Positions 35,501 through 45,463 of a stretch of 64,000 bases of DNA are shown in pieces. Source of the stretch: Rubripirellula sp. (GTDB lineage: Bacteria; Planctomycetota; Planctomycetia; Pirellulales; Pirellulaceae); contig JAAXJB010000003.1 of assembly GCA_012270065.1 (NCBI GenBank), forward strand, positions 97,385-161,384. Reading direction: 5' to 3'. The stretch's first letter is position 1, and each line of letters starts with the position of its first letter. The notes under the pieces were generated by a model. The model saw only the letters and a program-made list of their open reading frames with translations. It did no database searches and had not been told where the DNA came from. The position numbers and the translations under genes were made by a program.

Positions 35501-38338
35501 TCAATCAAGCGTTCTCGCGACCTCTTCAATGCGATAAGCTTCCAGAACATCATCCTGTTTCACATCATTGAAACCTGAAAGACGAATACCGCATTCCATT
35601 CCACGCGGCACTTCTTTGACGTCTTCCTTGATACGCTTCAACGAATCGAGCGGATAATCACCGATGGTCCTGCCATCGCGATTGACTCGGATACGGCAGC
35701 CACGCTGAATCGATCCCTGAGCCACATAACAACCCGCAATGCTGCCGACGCGACTGATCGAGAAAACCTGTTTGACAAGAGCACGCCCCAGTTCAACGAT
35801 GCGTTCTTCCGGTTTCAAACGACCTTCGATCATGGCCTTGATATCATCGGTCAGTTTGTAGATGACGTCGTATCGCCTGACCTCAACATCACGTTTGTCG
35901 GCAAGAGATCGAGCCTGCTCATCTGGAATGACATTGAAGGCAGCAATGACAGCATCTGATGCCGAAGCCAGAGTCACATCTGCCAGAGTCACACCACCAA
36001 CGCTTCTTTGCAGAACACGGACTTCGACTTCCGGGTTATCAAGTTTGCTGAGCTCTTTATCGATTGCTTCGAGCGATCCCTTCACATCTGCTCTGATGAT
36101 CAGATTCAACTTGACTTTTTCTTCCTGCTGGCCCAGACGGCCTTCCTGAAGCATTTCCTGAAAGTTCTCAAACGAAACCTTCGTGGTCACTCCAGACAGA
36201 TTTTCCTGACTGCTTGCATGGGCACGACTGCTCGCAATTTCGCGTGCTTTACTGATGTCATCAAGCACATGGAATCGCTCACCTGCACCAGGTGCCTGAT
36301 CAAACCCCATGACGTTTACCGGTGTACTCGGTCCAGCACTTTCCAAGGGTTCGCCGGTGAGCGTGTCTGACATCGCCCGAACGCGTCCATGGGACGCACC
36401 ACAGACCAGCACGTCACCAACACTTAACGTTCCATTTTGAACGATCAACTTGGCCACGACACCACGATCTCCCTGCTGTTCGGACTCAAGACAGACACCC
36501 AAAGCAGAACGCCCCGGGTTTGCCTGATACTCGTTGAGTTCAGCAATCGTGAGTAACGTTTCCAGCAGTTCATCCATCCCGGTGCCTTTGATCGCACTGG
36601 TTGGCACCACCTCGACGTCGCCACCCCATTCACTAGGGGTCAACTGATGCTCCGTCAGTTGTGTCATGACTCGATTGGAATCCACGCCCTCGAGGTCGAT
36701 TTTGTTCATGGCCACTACGATCGGAACTTCGGCCGCCTTGGCGTGGCTGATCGCCTCTTCGGTCTGCGGCATGATGCCGTCATCCGCAGCAACGACCAGA
36801 ACGGCTATATCGGTGACGTTTGCACCGCGTGCTCGCATTTCCGTGAACGCCTCGTGACCGGGCGTATCCACGAAAGTCACACTTCTGCCATCCTTCTGAA
36901 CCTCGTAAGCGCGAATGTGCTGGGTGATCCCACCAGCCTCACCGCTGACAACATCGATTCCGATCAGATAGTCCAGCAAACTGGTTTTTCCATGGTCGAC
37001 ATGTCCAAGGAATGTCACGATTGGCGCTCGCGACACGAGCTCGTCTGGATCATCCTCCTGCTCTTCCAACCCAGCGATAAGCGAATCTTCGAGCGTCTCT
37101 GCTGCTTTCAGTTCCAACTGAAGCTCCATCTCGGCAGCGACCAATTCGGCTGTTTCGAAATCAAGCTCCGAGTTGATATTCAATCCAACTTGAAGTCCCA
37201 TTCCCATCAAGGTTGCCAACACTTTCCCGACGGGTACGCCTGCGGCTTCGGAAAAGGAACGAATGGTACAGGGCAGTTCAAGAACGACAGCATCTTTTCT
37301 CGGCGCGGCAGTGTTGACACCTTTACGGCGTTTCTGTCCCTGCCTTCCACTTCTCGGTGTTCGCGAACCAAAACCGCTACTTTGCTCGATAGCAGCCCGG
37401 CCTCGCCCTTTGCCACGAACACGTTCGGCCCGTGGACTGGCCATCCCGGCCAGCTTGCGACGAGGCTTGTCCTCGTCCATTTCACGTTTTTTATCGCCAG
37501 TGAATCCGCTCAGACCGGAACCCCGCTTGCCAGCTCCAGAACGCTTTTTCTCTTTGTCGTCCGACGCGAGTTCTTCCAGCGGTGCCCGCATGCCCTGGCG
37601 ATGGCCAGCGATGACATCCTTGCTGAGTTTTACGTCTGGCTTCTGAGCCTTTGGTTCGCCACTGGCAGCCTTCTTCGGTGCTGGCTCAGCGACTTCCGGG
37701 AGTGACGCCATCTTCACGTTGATTCGGGGTTCGCGTCGCTTACCCTTTGCCGACTCAGTTTTTTTCTCGCCAGTCGATGCTGGCCTATCCAAAGACCTCA
37801 TCTTTCCACCGGCGACAGTTGAATCGCGCCGCACTGGTGCAACGGGTTCAGTGCCGGAACCACCACCTTTACGGGCCCCCATCCGATTCTTGATACGACT
37901 GCCCAGCGAAGCTGGCTTGGTCGTCTCTGCAGCAGCGGCGTCACTCTGGCCCGCTTGCCCCTGCTCCTCGGGTTTCACCACCGATGGCTCAACCGGCGCC
38001 GGAGCTCTCGGTGCAGGCGTCGCGCGTTTGACCGGCTTTTCCGATGCTTCACTCGCAGCATTCCGACTGGAACTGCGGCCTACCTTGATGGCGACATGCT
38101 TCCGCTCCGCAGGAACAACATCCCGAACAGCGGTTGGCGCGGATTTGGCTGCAGGCGCAGCGGTTGGTTCGGGCTTTCCAGCCCCAGAGAGGTGGTCTCG
38201 AACTTTCTGAGCCTCTTCATCTGAGAGGCTAGCCAATGCTGAGCCTTTGCCGGTGATACCGACTTTCTTGACAAGATCTACAAGATCTTTACTGTCAACT
38301 TTCAGTTCTTTTGCGAGCGCGTAAATGCGTGCGGGCAC
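35501..38338 (-). CDS. infB: Translation initiation factor IF-2
   Basis: IF-2 places initiator tRNA on the 30S subunit. The 945-residue protein starts at a GTG (38338) preceded by AGGA with suitable spacing. An IF2_N domain (1-50) is followed by a long Lys/Arg/Ala/Pro-rich linker (to about 340), a second small N-domain (about 350-400), and the GTPase core with GHVDHGKTS (about 444-452), DTPGHEAF and NKID. The C1/C2 domains follow. The gene lies between nusA and rbfA, the standard order, with 326 bp to nusA and 295 bp to rbfA. The YlxR/L7Ae genes often found before infB are missing. Confidence 0.97.
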   Translation of the reverse strand: MPARIYALAKELKVDSKDLVDLVKKVGITGKGSALASLSDEEAQKVRDHLSGAGKPEPTAAPAAKSAPTAVRDVVPAERKHVAIKVGRSSSRNAASEASEKPVKRATPAPRAPAPVEPSVVKPEEQGQAGQSDAAAAETTKPASLGSRIKNRMGARKGGGSGTEPVAPVRRDSTVAGGKMRSLDRPASTGEKKTESAKGKRREPRINVKMASLPEVAEPAPKKAASGEPKAQKPDVKLSKDVIAGHRQGMRAPLEELASDDKEKKRSGAGKRGSGLSGFTGDKKREMDEDKPRRKLAGMASPRAERVRGKGRGRAAIEQSSGFGSRTPRSGRQGQKRRKGVNTAAPRKDAVVLELPCTIRSFSEAAGVPVGKVLATLMGMGLQVGLNINSELDFETAELVAAEMELQLELKAAETLEDSLIAGLEEQEDDPDELVSRAPIVTFLGHVDHGKTSLLDYLIGIDVVSGEAGGITQHIRAYEVQKDGRSVTFVDTPGHEAFTEMRARGANVTDIAVLVVAADDGIMPQTEEAISHAKAAEVPIVVAMNKIDLEGVDSNRVMTQLTEHQLTPSEWGGDVEVVPTSAIKGTGMDELLETLLTIAELNEYQANPGRSALGVCLESEQQGDRGVVAKLIVQNGTLSVGDVLVCGASHGRVRAMSDTLTGEPLESAGPSTPVNVMGFDQAPGAGERFHVLDDISKAREIASSRAHASSQENLSGVTTKVSFENFQEMLQEGRLGQQEEKVKLNLIIRADVKGSLEAIDKELSKLDNPEVEVRVLQRSVGGVTLADVTLASASDAVIAAFNVIPDEQARSLADKRDVEVRRYDVIYKLTDDIKAMIEGRLKPEERIVELGRALVKQVFSISRVGSIAGCYVAQGSIQRGCRIRVNRDGRTIGDYPLDSLKRIKEDVKEVPRGMECGIRLSGFNDVKQDDVLEAYRIEEVARTLD

Positions 38339-38664
38339 GTGCGGAAATCCTGTCGATTCGTTTTGGGAACCCGCCGTGCGAACGTTGTAGTTCGTTGAGA
38401 TTCGTACGGGGAAATGCCCGATTCGCGGGCGGGTTCAATGGTCTGTATTCGGTCACATACTGGTATTCCTCCATCGCCGCGGCAGGTCAAAAAACCTCCC
38501 ACGTCGGGGATCATCCAACGATCTCCCAGATTCTCGTCTGGGCCAACTCGCACCTAGAATAGCGAAAAACATGCTTGGCGCAGAGGTCTTCCAAGCCACT
38601 TTCCTGCGGAAACCCGGCAAGTTTTCCGCATCATGGAAGATAAATCGATTTTTCCGTGGCCGAA
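38339..38664. other. infB leader/nusA-infB spacer
   Basis: About 325 bp separate nusA from infB. On the minus strand a 59-codon frame (38474 to 38295) starts at an ATG and overlaps the start of infB in another frame. It has no good ribosome binding site and no family resemblance, so it is not called as a gene. A weak hairpin followed by TTTTTT occurs near 38484-38506 on the minus strand but its stem is only 4 bp. Confidence 0.45.
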
Positions 38665-40065
38665 TCAGCCATTCTCGGGTGTTGTTTCAGCGGACTCATC
38701 GCTGCTCTCAGAGACGGCCTCTTGGGGGGGCTGCTCGGTAGCGACCGCCGGTTCATCAGCATCTGGCGTTTCCGGCTCACTTGCTGGCGTATCGGACTCC
38801 GTGGGTGGAGTTTCGGCCTCCGTTTCACCTTCTACGGTCTCTTCCCCCGCTGCGGCTGCGGCATCCCCCTGATTCTGCTCTCGCTCTCGCCTGACACGTC
38901 GTTCCTCAGCAGCAGCCTCCTCAGCTTCCTCCGCCATTTTTTCAGCAACGTCGACCACCCGGTCAACATCCTCTGCCGACAAGCCACTCATTTCCATGAA
39001 TTGATCCGGCTCGATGACGGAAAGGTCATCGTAGGACAGGTAGCCCTGTTCGACCAGACTTTGGGCAATTTCCTCCGTGACCCCCTCAATTTGACTGAAG
39101 CCGGTGACGGCACGCTCGATTTGATCTTCCAGTTCCGAGCCAGTCATGATCTCGATATCCCAGCCACACAACTTACTGCCCAAACGGACATTTTGGCCTC
39201 GGCGACCAATGGCAAGCGACAACTGATCTTCTTGCACCAGAACGATGGCGCGGCCGATCATATCGCAGAGCAGCACCTGCTCGACTTCCGCAGGCTGCAA
39301 TGCATTTGGAATGAGGACTTCGGGATCGTCGCTGAAACGGACTACATCAATGTGTTCGCCGGCAAGCTCCTCACGCACAGCCTTGATGCGACTGCCGCGA
39401 TAACCGACGCAGACCGCAATCGGGTCAATTTGGCTATCGACGCTGCTCACGGCCACCTTGCTACGGTACCCAGGCTCACGACTGATCGATTGGATGGAAA
39501 TGATCTCCTCACCAATCTCGGGTATTTCCTGCTCAAACAGCCTCTGGACCAACTGTGGCCGTGTACGGCTCAGGACAACGCGGACTCGGTTGCCGGTTGC
39601 TCGAACCTCAAAGACGACCGCTCTCACACGCTCACCAGCATGCAAAGTTTCGCCCGGAATCTGCTCACTACGAGGCAGAATCGCCTCCACATTGCCAAGA
39701 TTGACCGTCGCAACCCCACCGTCGGCTCGACCAATGATTCCGCTAACGATGTCGCCAATCTGCTCGCGATACTCGAGCATCAAAGAATCACGCTCGGCTT
39801 CCTTCACCTTCTGGATGATGACTTGCTTGGCAGTCTGTGCACCGATTCGTCCGATCTGATCCTCGCCCAACTGCTCCCCGGCAAGCGAGGCATTAATACG
39901 GCCGTTTTCCCGATCCAGCTGGACGGTGATATCAGCTTCCTCGCCATATTGCCGTTTAGCTGCGGTCTGCAAAGCTGATTCGATTGCAATGAATACCAGC
40001 TCCTTATCAATGTTCTTCTCACGATGCAGAGAGTCTACGTATCGAAGAATATCTTGTGGATTCAT
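38665..40065 (-). CDS. nusA: Transcription termination/antitermination factor NusA
   Basis: NusA modulates pausing, termination and antitermination at RNA polymerase. The 466-residue protein has the N-terminal polymerase-binding domain (1-130), S1 (about 130-200, IVSGIIGRADGGVATVNLGNVEAILP), KH1 (PVAVCVGYRGSRIKAVREELAGE-like, about 225-250) and KH2 (LAIGRRGQNVRLGSKLCGW). A helix-hairpin-helix unit (IEGVTEEIAQSLVEQGYLSYDDLSVIEPDQF) follows, then a long acidic Glu/Pro/Ala-rich tail (about 365-466). The gene normally preceding it, rimP, is not found in the 760 bp upstream; that stretch holds terminator-like hairpins instead. Confidence 0.97.
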   Translation of the reverse strand: MNPQDILRYVDSLHREKNIDKELVFIAIESALQTAAKRQYGEEADITVQLDRENGRINASLAGEQLGEDQIGRIGAQTAKQVIIQKVKEAERDSLMLEYREQIGDIVSGIIGRADGGVATVNLGNVEAILPRSEQIPGETLHAGERVRAVVFEVRATGNRVRVVLSRTRPQLVQRLFEQEIPEIGEEIISIQSISREPGYRSKVAVSSVDSQIDPIAVCVGYRGSRIKAVREELAGEHIDVVRFSDDPEVLIPNALQPAEVEQVLLCDMIGRAIVLVQEDQLSLAIGRRGQNVRLGSKLCGWDIEIMTGSELEDQIERAVTGFSQIEGVTEEIAQSLVEQGYLSYDDLSVIEPDQFMEMSGLSAEDVDRVVDVAEKMAEEAEEAAAEERRVRREREQNQGDAAAAAGEETVEGETEAETPPTESDTPASEPETPDADEPAVATEQPPQEAVSESSDESAETTPENG

Positions 40066-40108
40066 ATCGATTTAAGAGAGTTGAAAGGAGCGACCGCTGG
40101 ATACGAAC

Positions 40109-40143
40109 AAAAAAACTGCCCGAACCTTCTACGGGCCCGGGCA
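40109..40143 (-). terminator. Terminator-like hairpin upstream of nusA (possible attenuator)
   Basis: Read on the minus strand, a stem TGCCCG/CGGGCA (40138-40143 pairing with 40117-40122) is followed after one base by seven T residues (40109-40115). The inner part of the loop also contains GGGCCC, so other pairings are possible. It ends about 45 bp before the nusA start and within its leader. An intrinsic terminator directly upstream of a gene with no preceding co-directional gene suggests attenuation. NusA autoregulating its own leader is known in other bacteria. Confidence 0.55.
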
Positions 40144-40382
40144 AGCGATTTTGCACGACGTTGCACAGACCTTATCGATCTTCCGACCGGGTGTCAACCA
40201 ATCAGCCTTGCAGTAGGTCGTGCTCAGTGTACCTGCCGGTGAGAAACTACCCGAATCGCCGAACTCAATCCGATTCATCGCACCGCCGGGCAATTTCCCA
40301 AAAGAATGATGGCTACATCGGCAAGCCAAAAGCCGCTTGGGATAGGGTATTTCCCATCACCCAAACCTATTCCGCAGACACC

Positions 40383-40416
40383 AAAAAAGTGTCGCGATGC
40401 TCTTAAAAAGCATCGC
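40383..40416 (-). terminator. Second terminator-like hairpin in the nusA leader
   Basis: A perfect 8-bp stem GCGATGCT/AGCATCGC (40394-40401 and 40409-40416) with a 7-base loop is followed on the minus strand, after five bases (GACAC), by six T residues (40383-40388). The gap between stem and T run is larger than in a classical terminator, so its strength is doubtful. It lies about 320 bp upstream of nusA on the same strand. Confidence 0.45.
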
Positions 40417-40829
40417 CAACCAGGGCCCGCCCAACACTGCGTCCAAGTAACCTGCCACCGCCGGTCTCGCCCCCCCTCTCAGGAACGCCCAAATTACCGA
40501 TCATGCCCACAGCACCGCGTTGGCAAACCGGGTAAAATCCATCCAGAGAGCCCAAACCCTGACAACGTGTTCCACGGCATCACGAACACTGATCCAAAAT
40601 GCGTTGTTTGCTTTTCATGCACTCTCGCCCAACTCCTGTATAGATTTCCAGATGCAACGCACCTCGAACTGTTCTTATGCATGATTGAAGAAAACGCACG
40701 ATAGATAAAGGTCCGCCAGCAAACTCGACAACACAAGTCTCTTGGCTCAACTGACATTGACACCGCTGACTTCATCACCGTCCGAACAGGGCGACAACGC
40801 CTTGCCGACAAGAACACCATTTTTCTTTC

Positions 40830-41231
40830 ATGTCGCATTCACGAGAACAGTCCGATCCAGATACGACGGTATTGATTGCCGAAGATGACCCCGTCTTTCG
40901 TCGCTTACTTTCCATGGCTGTGGATCGTTTGGGAGTCAAAGTGGAAACTGCCTGCGATGGCGAGGAGGCATATCAAAGACTGCAACAAGGGGGAATTACT
41001 TTTCTGGTTCTTGACCACCAGATGCCCCGTTGCACGGGAATTGAAGTTTTAGAGCGAATGGAAGCAGGCAATTCAGACAAAGCCGAATTACCGCCAACCA
41101 TCCTCTGTACCGCCAAAGGCTACGAAATCGACGGCCCAGCTTTGACGAAGCGTTTTGGCCTGGTGGCAATTCTGCACAAGCCATTCAGTTCGACACAGCT
41201 TGGCAAGTTAATTTCCCAGAATCTCCCCTGA
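40830..41231 (+). CDS. Single-domain response regulator (CheY-like)
   Basis: The 133-residue protein is a lone receiver domain. The acidic pocket is Glu18-Asp19-Asp20, the phosphorylated Asp62 lies in FLVLDHQMP, the conserved Thr is Thr94 in ILCTAKG, and the Lys is Lys117 in HKPF. There is no output domain, so signalling would pass by phosphorylation or docking to another protein. No histidine kinase gene is present in the window. Its ATG lacks a clear Shine-Dalgarno. It lies 187 bp before the heme-propeller dehydrogenase gene. Confidence 0.93.
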   Translation: MSHSREQSDPDTTVLIAEDDPVFRRLLSMAVDRLGVKVETACDGEEAYQRLQQGGITFLVLDHQMPRCTGIEVLERMEAGNSDKAELPPTILCTAKGYEIDGPALTKRFGLVAILHKPFSSTQLGKLISQNLP

Positions 41232-41418
41232 CGAAATAGTGATCACGGGAAGTCCAGGCCATGACACAAACGGATCTGGAGCAAGTGGCTTCCGTGTACC
41301 GCAGCGCATCCCCAACGACAACCTGCAACTCTTGATCTGCATGATTTCCGCCAATCCGGTAAAATCAGCAACTCACCACATCACCTCTGCTTCCCGCCTG
41401 ACTCTCCGGAAAAAACGG

Positions 41419-44400
41419 ATGCATCAATCATCGCTTCCATTTCTTACCCTGCTTGCGATACATCTTGTCATTGATCCGTTGCAAGCGCAGGAACCTGACA
41501 CGACACGCGCAGGAAATGAAAAAGTAGCCGAAATCATGCGGACATTCGGTGGCAGAGGAGTGATGGCGGATGATTCCGAACCGACTTCGGCCGATGAGGC
41601 TGTCGAGCTTTTTGAGGTTCGTGAAGGTTTTGAAATTGATGTCGTTGCCAGTGAACCCGTTGTCGCTCAACCACTGTTTGTCAGTTGGGATTCACGAGGT
41701 CGGATGTGGGTTGTCCAGTATCGTCAGTATCAATATCCGGCAGGATTGAAAGTGATCCGCTTTGACCAGCATCTGCGTGCAGTATTCGACAAGGTCCCCG
41801 ACCCTCCTCCATCGGGAACACCAGGGCTCGACAAAATTACAGTGCACGAGGACACAGACGGGGATGGCTTTTTTGACAAACACAAAGAGGTCATATCGAA
41901 TCTCAATATTGCCACTTCAGTGCAAGTGGGAAACGGCGGAATCTGGGTGTTGAACCCACCCTACCTGCTTCGATACCCGGATGCAGACCGGGATGATGTT
42001 CCCGACGGTGATCCGGAAGTCCATCTTTCAGGCTTCGGTATTCAGGACACGCACTCTGTCGCCAACAGTCTGTTGTGGGGACCTGATGGCTGGCTTTATG
42101 GATGCAACGGCAGCACAACCGTTGGTGATGTCAGTTCAGCGGTCACCAAAGGGGTACGCTTTCAGGGCCAATGTGTTTGGCGTTATCATCCCAAAACACT
42201 GGTTTTTGAGATCTACGCTGAAGGCGGAGGCAACACATTCAGCCTGGACATTGATTCCAAAGGCCGCGTGTTCACTGGCACCAACGGTGGAAACACCCGG
42301 GGATGGTACTTTCCTCAAGGCAGCTACTCTGCAAAAAACTGGGGAAAGCATGGTCCGCTGACCAATCCCTACGCCTTTGGTTTCTTCCCGCCGATGAAAT
42401 TTGAAGGTGACGGCCGACGATTTCCGCAAGCTTTCTGCATCTACGAAGGCGGGGCGTTCCCCGAAGATTTCGACAGCTCAATCATCGCGCCAAACGCCTT
42501 GCATAATCTTGTCTGGCACAGCAAGAGACTGCCAGACGGATCAACGTATCGCACCGTCGATCAACCAGATCTTCTTGCCACGAAAGATCGCTGGTTCAGA
42601 CCGGTTTATTCTGGAGTAGGACCCGACGGAGCGGTCTACATAGCAGACTGGTATGACACGCGGTTAAGCCATGTCAGTCCAGTCGACAACTGGCACAAAG
42701 AGAGTGGCCGGGTTTACCGCATTGTTCCCAAGGGAGGATTGCCGGGATACGGTAAGGGTGATCTGCACGAACGCAAGATAGGTGATCTGATTTCATGTCT
42801 TCAGCATCCCAACAAATGGATTCGTCAAAGGGCAACACTGGAAATTGGATGGCGGGGTGACAAGAGCGTGGTCAGCGAACTTGCCAATCTTGTCGAAACG
42901 GGTTCGCTGGAGGCACTGTGGGCGATCAACCTGCTGGGGGAACTGACGGATGATCGTGCTGAAAAATGGCTGGCGAATCAGCACGCCGACATTCGCCGTT
43001 GGGTAATTCGTCTTTTGGGTGATCAACACCGAGCTCATGTCGCCCTGATTGAGACGGCAAAGCAGGAATCTGACGTTCAGGTGCGTAGTCAACTGGCTGC
43101 TACTGCCAAACGCATCGATGGCAAAGTCGCCCTGCCGATCATTGAGGCTCTGCTGGCCAATGATGAGGACACCTCTGACCCGCACATGCCATTGATGGTC
43201 TGGTGGGCACTGGAAAGCCAGGCTTCACAATGGCCTGAAATCGGGCATTTACTTTCACAGGAAAAAACCTGGAAATCTGTTCTTTTCCGGGATCATATCG
43301 CCAGTCGACTGATGCAGCGATACGCGGCATCAGGAACTCCCATCGAACTGGAACGTTGTGCTGAGATTCTTGCAATGGCACCAGACGAGGCGTACCGCGA
43401 CCTGCTCATGACCGGCTTGAATCGTGCCTTTCAAGGACAGTCATTACCACAGCTTCCACCTGCCCTGAAAACAGCGCTGGACACTTACCAAAAACGACTG
43501 GGTGATTCCGGGCTTGTACTCGGAATGCGTCAGGGCAATCCAGAGGCTGGTGAAAAAGCGATTGGTTTGCTGAAAAACCGAACTGCCGACCTGGGAACCC
43601 AACTGGAAATTGCAAACACGCTTGGTGAAGTGAAGTACTCTGCTGCTGTGCCGACACTGCTTAAATTGGCGACAGGCCAATACACACAGGAACCCGCGTT
43701 GCAACGCGTTGCCATGCGATCGCTCACCCAGTACGACGATGCATCCATCCCAAAATCACTCGTTTCAGCTTTTGGCAGCCGTATTTCGGGAGAACACGGA
43801 CTCAGAGCGACCGCGTGTCGCACATTGGCAAGCCGCCCCGCATGGGCCAAAGTCCTGCTTTCAGAACTGAACGCGTGGCGTCTACGACGCGACCAAATTC
43901 CAGCTGATGTTGTACAGCAACTGCGTGCATACGAAGACACGGACATCGCGGCACTTGTCGAACAGGCCTTTGGAAAGTCAATTGATTCAGCATCTGAAAA
44001 AATTGCTGAGCTTACAAGACTTCGTGAAATCCTGACCACGAAATCCGGAGATCAGCAGAAAGGCAAAACCCACTTCTCAAAACGCTGTGGCAACTGCCAT
44101 CAGCTGTTTGGGGAAGGCAAGAAAGTGGGGCCGCCACTGGATGGTTACGAACGTGGAAACCTCACTTTCTGGCTGAACGCGATTGTGGAGCCCAGTCTGG
44201 AAATTCGTGAGGGATTCCAGTCCTATCTGGTACTTACCAAGGACGGCCGGGTGCTCAACGGCATGATTGCTGCCCAGGACCCCAAAACAGTTACATTGAG
44301 AAATGCTGACAACCAACTCAGCGTGATCAGTCGTGACGAGATCGAAACACTCAAGGCAATTCGCACGTCATTGATGCCAACAGATGTTTTGAAGGACATG

Positions 44401-44457
44401 ACTCCGCAAGAGCTTCGAGACCTTTTCGCGTACCTTTCTCTGGGAGCAAAAAAATGA
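41419..44457 (+). CDS. PVC-type membrane-bound dehydrogenase: beta-propeller, HEAT-like repeats and heme c domain
   Basis: The start at 41419 gives a signal peptide (MHQSSLPFLTLLAIHLVIDPLQAQ) and 1012 residues; a frame to 41239 exists but has no signal. A beta-propeller with Asp-rich turns (HEDTDGDGFFD, PDGWLYGCNG; about 40-440) is followed by helical HEAT-like repeats (about 470-860). The end holds a heme-binding cytochrome domain with CGNCH (890-894) and the PVC-specific TIGR02603-type region (YLVLTKDGRVLNGMI). This architecture is typical of Planctomycetes and Verrucomicrobia; the enzymes oxidise sugars or other small substrates at the cell surface, but the substrate is unknown. It overlaps the next gene by 4 bp. 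Confidence 0.92.
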   Translation: MHQSSLPFLTLLAIHLVIDPLQAQEPDTTRAGNEKVAEIMRTFGGRGVMADDSEPTSADEAVELFEVREGFEIDVVASEPVVAQPLFVSWDSRGRMWVVQYRQYQYPAGLKVIRFDQHLRAVFDKVPDPPPSGTPGLDKITVHEDTDGDGFFDKHKEVISNLNIATSVQVGNGGIWVLNPPYLLRYPDADRDDVPDGDPEVHLSGFGIQDTHSVANSLLWGPDGWLYGCNGSTTVGDVSSAVTKGVRFQGQCVWRYHPKTLVFEIYAEGGGNTFSLDIDSKGRVFTGTNGGNTRGWYFPQGSYSAKNWGKHGPLTNPYAFGFFPPMKFEGDGRRFPQAFCIYEGGAFPEDFDSSIIAPNALHNLVWHSKRLPDGSTYRTVDQPDLLATKDRWFRPVYSGVGPDGAVYIADWYDTRLSHVSPVDNWHKESGRVYRIVPKGGLPGYGKGDLHERKIGDLISCLQHPNKWIRQRATLEIGWRGDKSVVSELANLVETGSLEALWAINLLGELTDDRAEKWLANQHADIRRWVIRLLGDQHRAHVALIETAKQESDVQVRSQLAATAKRIDGKVALPIIEALLANDEDTSDPHMPLMVWWALESQASQWPEIGHLLSQEKTWKSVLFRDHIASRLMQRYAASGTPIELERCAEILAMAPDEAYRDLLMTGLNRAFQGQSLPQLPPALKTALDTYQKRLGDSGLVLGMRQGNPEAGEKAIGLLKNRTADLGTQLEIANTLGEVKYSAAVPTLLKLATGQYTQEPALQRVAMRSLTQYDDASIPKSLVSAFGSRISGEHGLRATACRTLASRPAWAKVLLSELNAWRLRRDQIPADVVQQLRAYEDTDIAALVEQAFGKSIDSASEKIAELTRLREILTTKSGDQQKGKTHFSKRCGNCHQLFGEGKKVGPPLDGYERGNLTFWLNAIVEPSLEIREGFQSYLVLTKDGRVLNGMIAAQDPKTVTLRNADNQLSVISRDEIETLKAIRTSLMPTDVLKDMTPQELRDLFAYLSLGAKK

Positions 44458-45398
44458 ACAGCGTGATTCGCACTGAAGCCCGGCAAAACCGGCGTCAATT
44501 CATGCAGGCATCGGTTGCGGTTGCTGCTGGGTCACTTGCAGCCAATGCACTTGCAGCACCTGCAAACAAGCCGGAAACACCAATCAGCAATCCGCTATGC
44601 GTTTTCACCAAACCATTCAATTCGCTTTCGTTTGACGAACTTGCGGACCGCATCGCAGAATTGGGATTCGACGGCATTGAGGCCCCCATTCGCAAGGGTG
44701 GCCACATTGAACCTGAAAAGGTCACCGAAGAGCTGCCTGCCCTTGTTGAAGCATTGAATAAACGCAAGCTTGAAATCACAGTCCTGACTTCTGACATCAA
44801 CGACCCTGATGATCCCTTGACAGAACGGGTCCTGAGAACTGCTGCAACACTTGGGATCAAACGATACCGGATGAAATACTTCAAGTACGATCTGAATGGG
44901 GACATTTTCGCACAGATCGAACAATGGAGACCGAAACTGAAGCAACTTGCTGCCATGAATCATGATTTTGGAATCACGGCTGTTTACCAAAACCATGCTG
45001 GCAGCAACTATCTCGGCGCTCCCCTATGGGATCTGAAACTTGCGTTGAAGGGCATCAGCCCGGCGGACATTGGAGTTGCATACGACATACGTCATGCAAC
45101 GGCAGAAGGTGGCATGAGCTGGCCTCTCACGTTCAAGATGATCCAACCCTCCATCGACACCGTCTACGTCAAGGACTTTGTCTGGAAAGAAGAAGACAAG
45201 AGGCCTGCGAACGTTTCACTTGGCAGCGGTCGTGTTGACAAGAAATTCTTCAAGATGCTTGCAGAAACAGGATTTTCCGGGCCGATCTCGCTTCACGAAG
45301 AGTATCTGGACCATCGAAATCCGGAACTGGTCCCAGAGCATCTGGCAGCAATCAAAACCGATTTGGCAGCACTTCGAACCTTGCTCAAAACAGATTGA
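44454..45398 (+). CDS. Tat-exported TIM-barrel sugar isomerase/epimerase-like protein
   Basis: The 314-residue protein has a twin-arginine signal: R-Q-N-R-R-Q-F-M (10-17) and a hydrophobic stretch ending at AAP. The barrel begins ISNPLCVFTKPF and contains IAELGFDGIEAPIRKGGH, VLTSDIND and YVKDFVW, the strand pattern of the xylose-isomerase-like family, with Glu and His residues in positions suited for metal binding (DIRHAT, HEEYLDHRNPE near the end). Its ATG overlaps the stop of the heme dehydrogenase by 4 bp, so the two are translated together and may share a substrate. Exact activity unknown. Confidence 0.85.
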   Translation: MNSVIRTEARQNRRQFMQASVAVAAGSLAANALAAPANKPETPISNPLCVFTKPFNSLSFDELADRIAELGFDGIEAPIRKGGHIEPEKVTEELPALVEALNKRKLEITVLTSDINDPDDPLTERVLRTAATLGIKRYRMKYFKYDLNGDIFAQIEQWRPKLKQLAAMNHDFGITAVYQNHAGSNYLGAPLWDLKLALKGISPADIGVAYDIRHATAEGGMSWPLTFKMIQPSIDTVYVKDFVWKEEDKRPANVSLGSGRVDKKFFKMLAETGFSGPISLHEEYLDHRNPELVPEHLAAIKTDLAALRTLLKTD

Positions 45399-45463
45399 TG
45401 CCGCCCAATTTCCGGCCATTTACCTCTTCACTTTCAAAACGCCTCCTCACTGGTAACCATCCG

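Larger units (their letters stand above)
40066..40829. other. Long nusA leader without rimP
   Basis: About 760 bp with no convincing gene between nusA (minus) and the response regulator (plus). rimP, which usually lies directly upstream of nusA, is absent. Two terminator-like hairpins face nusA on the minus strand (see 40109-40143 and 40383-40416). A possible weak promoter on the minus strand lies near 40700-40730 (TTGTCG with TTATCT-type -10). If it is used, transcription would run through both hairpins before reaching nusA. Confidence 0.5.

Noticed and set aside
36647-37705. 352-codon plus-strand frame opposite infB
   Set aside because: It is a shadow of the IF-2 GTPase and linker region.
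38295-38474. 59-codon minus-strand frame between nusA and infB
   Set aside because: It overlaps the infB start in another frame, lacks a good ribosome binding site and does not resemble YlxR or L7Ae.
38656-39978. 440-codon plus-strand frame opposite nusA
   Set aside because: The minus strand carries an unambiguous NusA; the opposite frame has no recognisable domain.
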